Shown: in pieces, positions 17,775 through 27,608 of the stretch
Numbering within the stretch: position 1 is the first letter of the stretch
How the letters are laid out: each line of letters starts with the position of its first letter
NCBI RefSeq assembly: GCF_918698085.1
Contig: NZ_CAKKLP010000001.1
Location: 929,143-993,142, forward strand
DNA length: 64,000 nucleotides
Reading direction: 5' to 3'
DNA from: Chryseobacterium sp. Bi04
Lineage (GTDB): Bacteria > Bacteroidota > Bacteroidia > Flavobacteriales > Weeksellaceae
The notes under the pieces: generated by a model
The model's input: only the letters and a program-made list of their open reading frames with translations
Database searches by the model: none
Told to the model about the DNA's origin: nothing
Made by a program: the position numbers and the translations under genes

Positions 17775-18800
17775 ATGAAACAGCCCTGGATACATAATGC
17801 AAAAACAGACTGGTGGTTTATTTTGTCCCCACCATTCCTTATTCTGCTGATCATCTTCCTTTTTCAAAAGCAGATTCAGGAACTCGAAAGCAGTTATTCT
17901 TTCTATACCTGGCTCTTCCTTATTGTTTTTGTGGATGTTGCCCATGTTTATTCCACCTTATTCAAAACTTACCTGGTAAAAGGCCGGGTTCAAAAAAGAA
18001 AGCTGCTGTATTTGGGAATCCCGATGCTAAGCTGGTTGCTGGGGATTGCCTTATTTCAGTTTGGCAATCTGACGTTTTGGTCGGTGTTAGCATTGGTGGC
18101 TGTTTTTCACTTTATCCGTCAGCAGTATGGTTTTATGAGGATTTATGTCCGCTTTGAACCCGGTAATTGGAGTAAAAGAATAGATGAGGTTGCGGTGTAT
18201 GCTGCCACCATTTATCCAATGCTGTATTGGTTTAAAACACCACGTGCCTTCACTTGGTTTGTCAGCAATGAATTCGATTGGTTTAAAAGGCTCCCGGATT
18301 ATACTGGTCTTATAACCGTTTTATATGTTATTATCCTTCTAATATGGATTTCAAAGACTGTTTTTGTTGCGGTGAAAAATAGAAAACTGAATATTCCCAA
18401 AACATCACTTATTACCGGAACCTATCTTTCATGGTATTTTGGAATCGTCTATTTTAATGATGACCTTATTTTTACTTTTCTAAATGTTATTTCCCATGGA
18501 ATCCCTTATATCGCATTGATCTATATCCGTGAAATCAAACAGAAAGATGATGAGCAGTTGAATAGATTGCTGATCTTTAAATCTGTAACAGGAATCTTTT
18601 TATTTGCAGGAGTACTTTTGGCTTTCGCTTTCTTTGAAGAGCTTTTGTGGGAAACGTTGGTCTGGAATGAACACTTCTCCCTGAACTTTACAATATCAGA
18701 GAATATCCTTTCATTTTTGATCCCACTGCTGGCAGTACCACAGCTTACCCACTATCTTTTGGATGGGTTTATTTGGAGAAAACCAAAAAAAGTTAACTAA
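17775..18800 (+). CDS. Polytopic membrane protein, 341 aa
   Basis: Eight or nine hydrophobic helices with short loops cover most of the protein. Conserved-looking polar residues occur inside or next to helices, such as VFVDVAHVYSTLF, HFIRQQYGF and NVISHGIPYIALIYIRE. Several His residues at membrane edges recall membrane di-metal or haem enzymes, but no family was recognised. It is the next gene of the same-strand block, 83 nt after the flavoprotein. Its product ends 28 nt before the start chosen for the next gene. Confidence 0.75.
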   Translation: MKQPWIHNAKTDWWFILSPPFLILLIIFLFQKQIQELESSYSFYTWLFLIVFVDVAHVYSTLFKTYLVKGRVQKRKLLYLGIPMLSWLLGIALFQFGNLTFWSVLALVAVFHFIRQQYGFMRIYVRFEPGNWSKRIDEVAVYAATIYPMLYWFKTPRAFTWFVSNEFDWFKRLPDYTGLITVLYVIILLIWISKTVFVAVKNRKLNIPKTSLITGTYLSWYFGIVYFNDDLIFTFLNVISHGIPYIALIYIREIKQKDDEQLNRLLIFKSVTGIFLFAGVLLAFAFFEELLWETLVWNEHFSLNFTISENILSFLIPLLAVPQLTHYLLDGFIWRKPKKVN

Positions 18801-18828
18801 ATTTGCTTGTAAGGCAAAAAATATAAAG

Positions 18829-20583
18829 ATGCGGCACTACTTATTATCATTGGCTATTTTCCTGGGAATATGGGCTGGAGGTCAGCAGAAAACATTCTGT
18901 AACCCTATTAATATTGATTATGGTTATACCCCTTTTGAAGCTTTTTCAAAACAGGGAAAACACCGGGCTACCGCTGATCCGGTAATTGTCAATTTTAAGA
19001 ATAAGTTATTTCTTTTTTCTACCAATCAGGAAGGATACTGGTACAGTGATGATATGCTGGATTGGAAGTTTGTAAAAAGAAAATTCCTCAGAGACAACAA
19101 ATATATTCATGATCTGAATGCTCCGGCAGTCTGGGCTATGAAAGACACACTCTACGTCTATGGTTCTACATGGGAGCAGGACTTTCCCATCTGGAAAAGT
19201 ACAAACCCTACCCAGGATGACTGGAAAATTGCAGTAGATACTTTAAAAGTGGGCGCATGGGATCCTGCGTTTCATTATGATGAAGATAAAAATAAGCTTT
19301 ATCTGTATTGGGGATCAAGCAATGAATGGCCGCTGTTGGGAACAGAAGTAAAAGTTAAAAACCTTCAGTCAGAAGGTTTTGTAAAGCCGATTATTAAATT
19401 AAAACCTGAAGACCATGGATGGGAACGTTTCGGGGAATACAATGACAATGTTTTTCTTCAGCCTTTTGTAGAAGGAGCATGGATGACAAAGCATAATGGG
19501 AAATATTATATGCAGTATGGTGCTCCGGCTACAGAATTCAGCGGATATTCAGATGGGGTATATGTCAGTAAAAACCCGTTGGAAGGGTTCGAATACCAGC
19601 AGCATAATCCGTTTTCCTATAAGCCGGGAGGTTTTGCAAGAGGAGCAGGCCATGGCGCTACTTTTGAAGATAATTACAAAAACTGGTGGCATATTTCGAC
19701 CATTTTTATTTCTACTAAAAATAATTTTGAAAGAAGACTCGGAATCTGGCCGGCCGGTTTTGATAAAGATGATGTAATGTATTGTAATACGGCCTATGGA
19801 GATTATCCTACTTACCTTCCCCAATATGCCCAGGGTAAAGATTTCACTAAGGGCCTTTTTGCAGGATGGATGCTGCTGAATTATAATAAACCTGTTCAGG
19901 TTTCATCCACTTTAGGCGGTTATCAGCCCAATTACGCAGTAGACGAAGATATTAAGACCTACTGGAGTGCGAAAACAGGAAATTCCGGCGAATGGTTTCA
20001 AACCGATCTTGGTGAAGTTTCTACAATTAATGCAATCCAGGTTAACTATGCAGATCAGGATGCTGAATTTTTGGGGAAAACTTCAGGAAAAATGCACCAG
20101 TATAAAATCTATGGCTCTAATGATGGGAAAAAGTGGAAAGTAATTGTTGATAAAAGTAAAAATACCAAAGATGTTCCCCACGATTATATTGAATTGGAAA
20201 AACCGGCACAGGCACGATTCCTTAAAATGGAGAATCTTAAAATGCCTACCGGAAAATTTGCATTAAGTGGCTTCAGGGTATTTGGAAAAGGAGCAGGAGA
20301 AAAGCCTAAAAAAGTAGAAGGTTTCGTGCCTTTAAGAGCCGATCCGAAGAAATATGGTGAAAGAAGGAGCATCTGGATGAAATGGCAGCAAAACCCGGAA
20401 GCAGACGGCTATGTGATCTATTGGGGAAAATCTCCTGACAAGCTCTATGGAAATATTATGGTGTATGGGAAAAATGAATATTTCTTTACAGGAGCTGATA
20501 GAGCGGATGCCTATTTTTTTCAGATTGAAGCTTTTAATGCCAACGGGGTTTCTGAAAAAACAGAGATTGTAAAATCTGAATAA
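18829..20583 (+). CDS. Secreted GH43-like glycoside hydrolase with discoidin domain
   Basis: The start chosen is ATG 18829, because it begins a proper signal peptide (MRHYLLSLAIFLGIWAGGQQ) and avoids overlap with the preceding gene. A five-bladed propeller of GH43/GH117 type covers about residues 25-345. ATADPVIV supplies the putative base Asp, GAWDPAFHYDED a second Asp, and PATEFSGYSDGVY a candidate acid Glu. A discoidin (F5/8 type C) domain follows (about 355-490: YQPNYAVDEDIKTYWSA), then a fibronectin-like end. It probably acts on plant or algal polysaccharide in the periplasm or outside the cell; the substrate is unknown. Confidence 0.82.
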   Translation: MRHYLLSLAIFLGIWAGGQQKTFCNPINIDYGYTPFEAFSKQGKHRATADPVIVNFKNKLFLFSTNQEGYWYSDDMLDWKFVKRKFLRDNKYIHDLNAPAVWAMKDTLYVYGSTWEQDFPIWKSTNPTQDDWKIAVDTLKVGAWDPAFHYDEDKNKLYLYWGSSNEWPLLGTEVKVKNLQSEGFVKPIIKLKPEDHGWERFGEYNDNVFLQPFVEGAWMTKHNGKYYMQYGAPATEFSGYSDGVYVSKNPLEGFEYQQHNPFSYKPGGFARGAGHGATFEDNYKNWWHISTIFISTKNNFERRLGIWPAGFDKDDVMYCNTAYGDYPTYLPQYAQGKDFTKGLFAGWMLLNYNKPVQVSSTLGGYQPNYAVDEDIKTYWSAKTGNSGEWFQTDLGEVSTINAIQVNYADQDAEFLGKTSGKMHQYKIYGSNDGKKWKVIVDKSKNTKDVPHDYIELEKPAQARFLKMENLKMPTGKFALSGFRVFGKGAGEKPKKVEGFVPLRADPKKYGERRSIWMKWQQNPEADGYVIYWGKSPDKLYGNIMVYGKNEYFFTGADRADAYFFQIEAFNANGVSEKTEIVKSE

Positions 20584-20609
20584 TTAAAACAATAAACCAA
20601 CGATATACC

Positions 20610-21833
20610 ATGAAAAAACTAAAAACTATTGGGTGTTCCCTTTTTCTGCTTGCTTCCTTAGGCTGTGGAAAAAATGATAACGAGGATTACCGGTCAAATC
20701 TTGATACAGCCGTAAAGGATATTCACGCTAACCTTCAGAAAGAATTAAAGACTGATGTTCCTTCACTGAGCGTTTATGTAGTTTCACCAAAAGGAACTCT
20801 TTTCAGTACGGCTACCGGAGTAAATGGTATTCCGGTAACCAAAAACACTTACTTCCGTTTTGCCAGCAATACCAAAAATTTTACTTCTACGGCAATTTTA
20901 AAAATGATGCAGGAAGGCTGGCTCAACCTGGATGATAAAATTACAGCTATGATTCCCGGAACAAATGTCCCTTATACTCCCGATGGAGCAGCATGGGACT
21001 TTCCCCACAAATCGCAGATAACTATTCGCCAGCTTCTACAGCATAATGCGGGAGTCTATGATATTACCAATGACACCAGCAAATATAATATAGATGGGGA
21101 GAGCTATACCGATTATATGCTTGAGCATTTCCCGGATCACCAGTTTTCCACTTCGGATTATGTGAAAATTTTAGCAGAAAAAAGTCTTACCTATGGAGCA
21201 CCGAATATGGTGTATCATTATTCAAATACCGGATATTCTATTCTGAGTGAAATTATAGCCAGAATTTATTCTCAAAAAACAGGAGCGAACAAAACCTATG
21301 GTAATTATATGTACGACCATATTGTAGGGCCCGGAACAAAGGTTCCGCTGGAAATCAGGTTTCCAGAGCTTGCTTCGGATAAGCAGCTGCCTATGCCATA
21401 TGTGACAGGCTTCATTAAATATGATGACCACGATGAGGTTACCCATCTTAAAAATGCCAGCGCTCATATAGGGGAAGGAAACGGAATCGGGACCATGAAA
21501 TTACTTTCCGATTATATCAGGAGCACAATGAAAGCAGAGAATGTACTTACTGCTTCAAGTATTGAACAAATGAAAACCAGTAAGGGGCCGGCAACGGCTG
21601 TCAAAGATCATGATTATGCATTAGGATGTTTTCACCTTCCGGGAGTTGGCTACGGTCATAACGGAGCTACTGAAGGTTACCTTTCCATGATGCTTTATGA
21701 TCCTGAGACCGATTTTTCAGTGATTGTATTGTTGCCGTTCTGGGATCTCAGAAACAATATGGAAAACTTTCCGAAATGTATGAATGCCCTGAATACTGCG
21801 GCTACTGAAGCTAAAAAAGCATTGGGATACTAA
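20610..21833 (+). CDS. Serine hydrolase lipoprotein, class C beta-lactamase / DD-peptidase family
   Basis: A lipoprotein signal ends in LASLGC (Cys19). The beta-lactamase-fold domain has SxxK as SNTK in FRFASNTKNFTST, YxN as YSN in YHYSNTGYS, and a C-terminal GYGHNGATEGY (HNG replacing KTG), as in D-aminopeptidase, esterase and EstB-like members. The reaction could be hydrolysis of D-peptides or esters at the cell envelope. It is the last gene of the same-strand block and is followed by a strong terminator. Confidence 0.88.
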   Translation: MKKLKTIGCSLFLLASLGCGKNDNEDYRSNLDTAVKDIHANLQKELKTDVPSLSVYVVSPKGTLFSTATGVNGIPVTKNTYFRFASNTKNFTSTAILKMMQEGWLNLDDKITAMIPGTNVPYTPDGAAWDFPHKSQITIRQLLQHNAGVYDITNDTSKYNIDGESYTDYMLEHFPDHQFSTSDYVKILAEKSLTYGAPNMVYHYSNTGYSILSEIIARIYSQKTGANKTYGNYMYDHIVGPGTKVPLEIRFPELASDKQLPMPYVTGFIKYDDHDEVTHLKNASAHIGEGNGIGTMKLLSDYIRSTMKAENVLTASSIEQMKTSKGPATAVKDHDYALGCFHLPGVGYGHNGATEGYLSMMLYDPETDFSVIVLLPFWDLRNNMENFPKCMNALNTAATEAKKALGY

Positions 21834-21837
21834 GAAT

Positions 21838-21869
21838 AAAACGCTTTGAAACTTTCAGAGCGTTTTTAT
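21838..21869. terminator. Bidirectional terminator ending the polyamine/hydrolase block
   Basis: AAAACGCT and AGCGTTTT pair, extended by TTGAAA/TTTCA, with T-rich flanks on both sides. It lies between convergent genes. Confidence 0.88.
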
Positions 21870-22726
21870 TATGTATCGGTCCTCTTAAGGAACGTTTCAA
21901 TTTTTTTAATGAGGAAAGTATTATTTGGCTTTTTATCCCAATCCAGATGTCCGCCATTGAACTCATAAGATTCATTGATCACGTTATTTTTATTTAAAAC
22001 AGAATCTAAAATCCTTTTCTGGCTCAGAGGAATGACACGGTCTGTATTTCCATAGTAAGAGAGAGTAGATGGGGTATTGGATGTAATCCATTGTACAGGA
22101 CTGGAAAACCTGTTGGCGGTCATGCCCGCAGGAAGAATTTTAGGATCTATAAGATGTTTTTCCACAAATGAATACTCTTCATAAGTTTTAAAACCTTCAT
22201 CAGAAAGATCAGCGGGTCCTACGATATTAATAACAGATTTTACATTTTTTAAAGGATCAAAATGATAGGCATACATCATGGATAAATGCCCACCGGCACT
22301 GTTTCCCAGAAGAATGATTTTAGGATTATACTTTAATTTATTTTTTAAAAATACGGTAGCTTTTCTAATATCTTCCATTTGATTAGGAATACCGTACCGA
22401 TTGACCGAAGCCAATCTGTAATTGATATTGGCAAAAATATAATCGGGAAATTTCTGCATCATAGAAAGGGTAAAGAATGTCAGCTGAGATTTGTTCCCGC
22501 TGCGCCAGCCTCCACCATGTATAATGATAAAAGCAGTTCTTTTCTTTGAAGGGTTTTCATGCGGAAGATAGAGATCCATTATCTGGTCAGGATCATTTCC
22601 ATAATGAATATTTTCCTCTTTGTCAAAATGAATACCGCTACCGAGACTTACCTTTTTTTCTTTGCAGTTCAGGAGCAGACATAATATATGGAGACTTACC
22701 ACAATGAAAATTAAATTTTTTCTCAT
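21869..22726 (-). CDS. Alpha/beta hydrolase lipoprotein (carboxylesterase-like)
   Basis: An open frame extends to 22756, but the upstream part overlaps the terminator of the preceding operon. ATG 22726 starts a clean lipoprotein signal (MRKNLIFIVVSLHILCLLLNC). The domain has the oxyanion HGGGW (IIIHGGGWRSG), the nucleophile elbow GNSAGGH, an Asp region (YYGNTDRVIP) and the catalytic His in FNGGHLDW. This is the hormone-sensitive-lipase / BD-FAE type of esterase, which removes acyl or feruloyl groups. It is probably attached to the envelope; the substrate is unknown. Confidence 0.87.
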   Translation of the reverse strand: MRKNLIFIVVSLHILCLLLNCKEKKVSLGSGIHFDKEENIHYGNDPDQIMDLYLPHENPSKKRTAFIIIHGGGWRSGNKSQLTFFTLSMMQKFPDYIFANINYRLASVNRYGIPNQMEDIRKATVFLKNKLKYNPKIILLGNSAGGHLSMMYAYHFDPLKNVKSVINIVGPADLSDEGFKTYEEYSFVEKHLIDPKILPAGMTANRFSSPVQWITSNTPSTLSYYGNTDRVIPLSQKRILDSVLNKNNVINESYEFNGGHLDWDKKPNNTFLIKKIETFLKRTDT

Positions 22727-22734
22727 ACCTCTAA

Positions 22735-22766
22735 AGATAAAAAACCCGCTGATCAATCAACGGGTT
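22735..22766 (-). terminator. Terminator of the paired barrel genes
   Basis: On the minus strand AACCCGTTGA and TCAGCGGGTT form a 10-bp stem with one wobble pair, followed by TTTTTATC. This position shows that the downstream esterase is a separate unit. Confidence 0.85.
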
Positions 22767-22809
22767 ATAATACAAAATAATTGAGTTGAATATGAAGAAA
22801 GATAATTTT

Positions 22810-25059
22810 TTATCTTGTTCTGCTTTTAATAGAATCGGAAGCGCCTTCAATATCTCTTACTTTTTTCACTTTTTGATTTCCGAAGTTATAGGTAAGACTT
22901 ACTGTTAAGCTTCTAGGGTACTGGTTTTGATGAATGTAGTTGTAGTTACCGTTTGCCTGGAAGTCTTCAATCTTAATAATGTTCGTTCTTAAAATATCAT
23001 TTACATTCACTGCAAAGGTCCATTCATTCCATGTTTTCTTGATACTGAGATCTAAGCTCATTAAGCTTTTCAATGTACCAAGCTCAATCTGCTGTTTGTC
23101 CACAAAGAAATAATTAACACCCAAAAACCAGGTTTTCTTTTTATCCAGACGGATGGTATTGTTGGTTTGGATCAAAAGACTTGTAGAGCTCGTTTTATTG
23201 GTATATACGATATAGTCTCCCTCTTTATTTCTGAATCGGTCTCCGGTTGTAGGATCAGTATCGAGACTTCCGTTGTTAATATTATGCTGTACTCCAATAT
23301 TGAAGTTTGTAGTCAGATATTGTTTGAAAAATGACTTTTGAATTCCTACCATGGCAGACATTTCCTGTTTATCTCCGAAATTGGTTCTGATATATCTTAA
23401 TACAGGGTTTTTTCCAATATTTCCATTAGGTGATTCAGGATATCCCTGTAAAGGAACCTGAGTGATGGCATCCTTAAAAAACGAATGGCTAAGAATCAGG
23501 AAATAAGAGTTTTTGTACATATAGGTCAGCTCCTGATTATATGTTGAAGATGCCTTTACAAAAGGGTTGTTTTGGGTGTAATTATCGTCAGTCAGGATGT
23601 TTCTTACCGGATTTATTTCCCAGAAGCTAGGTCTTCTCATTCTGCTCGAAAAGGAATAGGATAGATTGTTTTTATCATTAATAGCATAATTAAAGCTTAA
23701 ATAGGGAAGGATATTGTTATAATTCCTTTTTATCCTTTTCAGCTCTTCTGTAGGTGCATTGTCTGAAGTTCCCAGGCTGTTGGTGATTTCATATCGGGTA
23801 CCTATTTTCCCTGAGAATTTATCCGAGAATTTTTTTTCTGCGGTAATATAAACACCATATATGTTTTCATCATAAATAAAGTGATTAGGTGCTGATTTTG
23901 AAGCTACAGGATCAAAAAAGTAAGTATCGCTTTTAGAATCGTTGTCTGTTTTCGTTTTATTATAATTTCCCCCTACTGAAATAGTAAGATCGTTTTTAAA
24001 CTTCTGGATATAATCTACCATTCCGGAGAAATTATTAATGATCTGAGGGAGATCCTGAAATACCTGTGTAGTTTTATCTCCTATCTCTCCGTTGATACTA
24101 GAGGCATACGTTCTGTTATCCGTAAACTGAAATCTTTTATAATTCAGGTAAGCAGCATTTACATTTAATTTACTGCCCAGAGAATCAGTTTTTAACTCAT
24201 AATTTAAATTTAAAGAGTTGTTATATGACCTTGAATCCTCTTTGTTTTTTGACCATGTATATTTTGTCTTCCCTCCATTGGTTATAGTATTAAACAAACT
24301 TACTGTGGAATTATAACTCTTGTTAGCCCAGGTATTCCAGGAAAGAGCAAGATTACTGTTGTCCGTCAGCTGGTAATCAACATTGAGATAGCCACCTATA
24401 TTTTTGTTCGGGTCATCGATATTTCCGGTAGATTCATTGGATGTGTCAACCGTTCCGTTTCTTAAAGTATAAGTCTGAGCCTGAATATTTTCACCACCGT
24501 TGAGGTTGGCACTGATGCCCAGTTTATTCTTTCTGTAATTGGCGGAGAAGCTGGTCTGGCTTGCATTATATTTACTTTGTGTATTGGAAAATCTCATGTT
24601 CCCGCTGAGACCATCACTCATCTTTTTCTTTAAAACAATATTAATGATCCCATCTGAAGATTCTACCTGATACTCACTTCCCGGAACCGTAATAACCTCT
24701 ATTTTCTGAATATTCTCAGCAGGTGTGTTTTTAAGGAACTGCACCAGGGATTCAGCGTCCATATTGGTTTTTCTGCCGTTGATGTAGATCAGTGCATTGT
24801 TTTTACCGGCTATCTTCAGGGTTTTATCATCTGTAGAAGATAAAAGCGGAGTTTGTTTCAATAGATCAAAAGTAGTATTTCCTTTAGCAACAGGAGAAGC
24901 TGCAACATCATATACAAAACGGTCGCTTTGCTTTTTAAAAACCTGTTTTGTTATGGTAATTCCTTCAATGCTTTTTGTCTTTGTAGTGTCGGTTTTCTTT
25001 TCCTGAGCAAAAACAAAAGTTCCGAATATAATAGCGATGGATAAGAGAGTGCGTTTCAT
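22810..25059 (-). CDS. Outer membrane beta-barrel protein, TonB-receptor-like (paralogue 1)
   Basis: A signal peptide (FGTFVFAQ) precedes a plug region with VYDVAASPVAKGNTTFDLLK, ALIYINGRKTNMDAESLV and IEVITVPGSEYQVESSDGI. About 20 barrel strands follow, with the final TVSLTYNFGNQKVKK and a short basic tail. There is no carboxypeptidase-like extension. It is strongly similar along its length to the neighbour at 25105-27372, from which it is separated by 45 nt, so the two arose by tandem duplication and are probably co-transcribed. The ligand is unknown. Confidence 0.88.
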   Translation of the reverse strand: MKRTLLSIAIIFGTFVFAQEKKTDTTKTKSIEGITITKQVFKKQSDRFVYDVAASPVAKGNTTFDLLKQTPLLSSTDDKTLKIAGKNNALIYINGRKTNMDAESLVQFLKNTPAENIQKIEVITVPGSEYQVESSDGIINIVLKKKMSDGLSGNMRFSNTQSKYNASQTSFSANYRKNKLGISANLNGGENIQAQTYTLRNGTVDTSNESTGNIDDPNKNIGGYLNVDYQLTDNSNLALSWNTWANKSYNSTVSLFNTITNGGKTKYTWSKNKEDSRSYNNSLNLNYELKTDSLGSKLNVNAAYLNYKRFQFTDNRTYASSINGEIGDKTTQVFQDLPQIINNFSGMVDYIQKFKNDLTISVGGNYNKTKTDNDSKSDTYFFDPVASKSAPNHFIYDENIYGVYITAEKKFSDKFSGKIGTRYEITNSLGTSDNAPTEELKRIKRNYNNILPYLSFNYAINDKNNLSYSFSSRMRRPSFWEINPVRNILTDDNYTQNNPFVKASSTYNQELTYMYKNSYFLILSHSFFKDAITQVPLQGYPESPNGNIGKNPVLRYIRTNFGDKQEMSAMVGIQKSFFKQYLTTNFNIGVQHNINNGSLDTDPTTGDRFRNKEGDYIVYTNKTSSTSLLIQTNNTIRLDKKKTWFLGVNYFFVDKQQIELGTLKSLMSLDLSIKKTWNEWTFAVNVNDILRTNIIKIEDFQANGNYNYIHQNQYPRSLTVSLTYNFGNQKVKKVRDIEGASDSIKSRTR

Positions 25060-25104
25060 GTCTGTTTTCTTTAAATGTGAATGATGTGTAGTAGTTTTAA
25101 AAGC

Positions 25105-27372
25105 TTATGTTCTCGATTTTACAGCATCGTTCGCTGATTTCATTTCCCTTGCTTTTTTCAGTTTCTGATTTCCGAAATTGTAGGTAACTCCGATACTCAG
25201 TAGCCTTGGATAATTGAAGTTGGTTATATTATTGTATTGCCCGTTAGGCTGTATTCCGTTAACCCTATAAAAACTTTGATTAAACAAGTCATTTACTTCC
25301 GCTATAACAGTCCAGTCACCTATAATTTTTTTCACACTGATATCGAAGCTTTGTCTTGCGCCAATCACACCACCTTCCATTGCCACTTTACTGGCAAAAA
25401 AGTAATTGACTCCTAAAAACCAGTCTTTTTTGGAAGAAAGCCGAACCGTATTATTGATGGTAGCAGACATATTGTAATTTTTAACATCAATGATGTAAGG
25501 TTCAAGGACTTCCGTTTCTTCAGGAGTCGGTGCGGACGTAGGATCTTCCAATACTGCACCTTTATAAGTAACATAACCTAAGTTGACAGAATAATTAGTA
25601 GTCCATATATCTTTGAACCATGATTTGTTCATTCCAAGAGTTAAGCTAACTTCTCTGTTGCTCCCATAATTGGTTCTTATGTATCTTAGAAACTTTGTTG
25701 TTTCCATGATCTTATTGCCATTATTGTCATAAATGATATTGCCATTTTCATCCCTTTTAGGAGCCGTTACGGTTCCCTGCAACGGAAGCAGATCAGAAGC
25801 AGAAGCATCTTCTACCATATTAAAACTTAAATTAGCATAGTAGGCATTCTTATACATATAATTCAGTTCCTGATTATAGAACTTTGAAGCCAGTATAAAT
25901 GGATTGTTCTGGGTATAATTCGTAGGAGTGAAATAGGTTCTGGAAGGGTTTAGCTCCCAGAATCTTGGTCTTCTGATTCTGCTGGAAAAAGTATAGCTTA
26001 GGTTATGGTCTGAACTGATTGCATAATTTAAATTCAAATAAGGTAACAGGTTATTATAATTTCTTTCGAATCCTGTTTTGTCAAGGATATCACCTGTACT
26101 TCTGGTCATTTCATAACGGGCTCCTATTTTTCCGGATAGCTTTTCAGTCAGCTTTCTTTCATAGTTTAGATAAATTCCTAAGATATTTTCTTTATAAATG
26201 AAATGATTAGTCTGCTTGGGGTCTATTACAAAATCACCGTTTTTAAGTCTTTCCTGTCTGGTATCATTATCCGTATTGGTGTGATTGTAGCTGATTCCCA
26301 TCAGCCAGGTTGCGCCTTTAGATGTTTTTTTCAGATAATCTATGTTGGCAGCATAATTATTGATGATTTGTGGTACTGACTGGTACAGGGCCGAATAGTT
26401 GTTATCAGGGTTGCTGTCTAATGGGAAGCTTTCATTAAAGCTGGCTTTATCTCTGTTGAACCAAAGATAAGATATATTAGAAGTAAGCTTACTGCCCAAA
26501 GAATCTGTCTTTATTTCGTAATTTAAATTAAACGTATGATTCCTTGTCTGTGCATCCTCATTATTTACCGTTCTGTTGGTTAAAAGGCCATTTTGCCAAT
26601 TAGTTATATCAAGAACAGAGTTGAAACTTTTGTTGTATCTCATATTGTAAGAGAACCCGATACTTTGTTTCTTATTGATCTCATAATCCACATTGAAGCC
26701 TCCACCTAAGTTTTTGTTGGGATCATCATTGTATCCGAAAGACTCATTTCTAAAACTAGGGTCACCGTTAGATAAGGTATATTTTTGTCTCTCTGTCCAG
26801 CTTCCCATTCTGAAATTTGAGTTTCCGGACCATTTACCCTGCCTGAAATTAAAAGAAGCACCGGCTGACGGATTGTTGTAATACCCCTGTTCATTATTCA
26901 TCTTCATCGTTCCGTTGTAGCCATTATTTTTATTCTTTTTCATGACGATGTTGATCACACCTTCCTTAGATTCCACCTGAAATTCACTTCCTGGAACAGT
27001 AATCACTTCAATTTTCTGAATATCCTCAGATGGAGTAGACTTTAGCATTTCAATTAATGCCTCAGAATCCATATTTGATTTTTTGTTGTTGATATAAATA
27101 ATCGCATCAGATTTTCCTAAGATCTTCAGTGTTTTTCCGTCTATGCTGGAAATCATTGGAGTTTGCTTCAAAAGATTGAACGTATTGGTTCCTTTGGCAA
27201 TAGGAGAAGAGGCTACATCGTAAACAAGGCGGTCTCCCTGTTTTTTGAAAACTTGTTTCTTGATATTGACTGCTTCAATATTCTTTACTTTCAGACTATC
27301 CTTAGATTGCTGGGCATTAACGAATCCGCTGAAAAATAAGGCTGCAATTAGAATTTGAGTTTTCATGATCAT
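25105..27372 (-). CDS. Outer membrane beta-barrel protein, TonB-receptor-like (paralogue 2)
   Basis: This protein has the same plan as the following gene: a signal peptide (ALFFSGFVNAQ), a plug with VYDVASSPIAKGTNTFNLLK, IIYINNKKSNMDSEAL and VITVPGSEFQVESKEGV, and a long barrel ending TYNFGNQKLKKAREM. Two in-frame ATG codons lie two residues apart (27372 and 27366); either could be used. A good Bacteroidetes promoter and an imperfect inverted repeat lie just upstream. The protein is likely to bind and take up, or secrete, a specific compound, but nothing in the neighbourhood identifies it. Confidence 0.88.
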   Translation of the reverse strand: MIMKTQILIAALFFSGFVNAQQSKDSLKVKNIEAVNIKKQVFKKQGDRLVYDVASSPIAKGTNTFNLLKQTPMISSIDGKTLKILGKSDAIIYINNKKSNMDSEALIEMLKSTPSEDIQKIEVITVPGSEFQVESKEGVINIVMKKNKNNGYNGTMKMNNEQGYYNNPSAGASFNFRQGKWSGNSNFRMGSWTERQKYTLSNGDPSFRNESFGYNDDPNKNLGGGFNVDYEINKKQSIGFSYNMRYNKSFNSVLDITNWQNGLLTNRTVNNEDAQTRNHTFNLNYEIKTDSLGSKLTSNISYLWFNRDKASFNESFPLDSNPDNNYSALYQSVPQIINNYAANIDYLKKTSKGATWLMGISYNHTNTDNDTRQERLKNGDFVIDPKQTNHFIYKENILGIYLNYERKLTEKLSGKIGARYEMTRSTGDILDKTGFERNYNNLLPYLNLNYAISSDHNLSYTFSSRIRRPRFWELNPSRTYFTPTNYTQNNPFILASKFYNQELNYMYKNAYYANLSFNMVEDASASDLLPLQGTVTAPKRDENGNIIYDNNGNKIMETTKFLRYIRTNYGSNREVSLTLGMNKSWFKDIWTTNYSVNLGYVTYKGAVLEDPTSAPTPEETEVLEPYIIDVKNYNMSATINNTVRLSSKKDWFLGVNYFFASKVAMEGGVIGARQSFDISVKKIIGDWTVIAEVNDLFNQSFYRVNGIQPNGQYNNITNFNYPRLLSIGVTYNFGNQKLKKAREMKSANDAVKSRT

Positions 27373-27418
27373 TATTTTTTAATTGGTAATAGCTTGTATG
27401 TGTTATTATTTAACATAG

Positions 27419-27461
27419 CAAAGATATGTAATAAAAATAGTATTATGCAATACAAAGTACT
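27419..27461 (-). promoter_or_regulatory. Promoter of the barrel pair with overlapping inverted repeat
   Basis: On the minus strand TTG (27450-27448) and TATCTTTG (27426-27419) are separated by 21 nt. An imperfect palindrome at 27439-27461 (AGTATTATGCAATAC, then AAAGTACT) covers the -33 region, a typical repressor site position. No regulator gene is adjacent. Confidence 0.6.
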
Positions 27462-27608
27462 TAAAAATAATATTAAACAAATGTAAGTATTTGATTATCA
27501 GTTGATAAAATTTAAATTATTTTTTTATTGCTTTGCCTTTCTACGTAATAAGACAACCATAACAATGATTTTGTTACAGGAAAATTTGAAATTTTATGAA
27601 AAATAAAG

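Noticed and set aside
18763..18828. Longer N-terminus for the GH43-like protein
   Set aside because: It overlaps the preceding gene and would place charged residues before a good signal peptide that starts at 18829.
22727..22756. Upstream start of the esterase lipoprotein
   Set aside because: It lies within the terminator hairpin of the previous operon and would spoil the lipoprotein signal.
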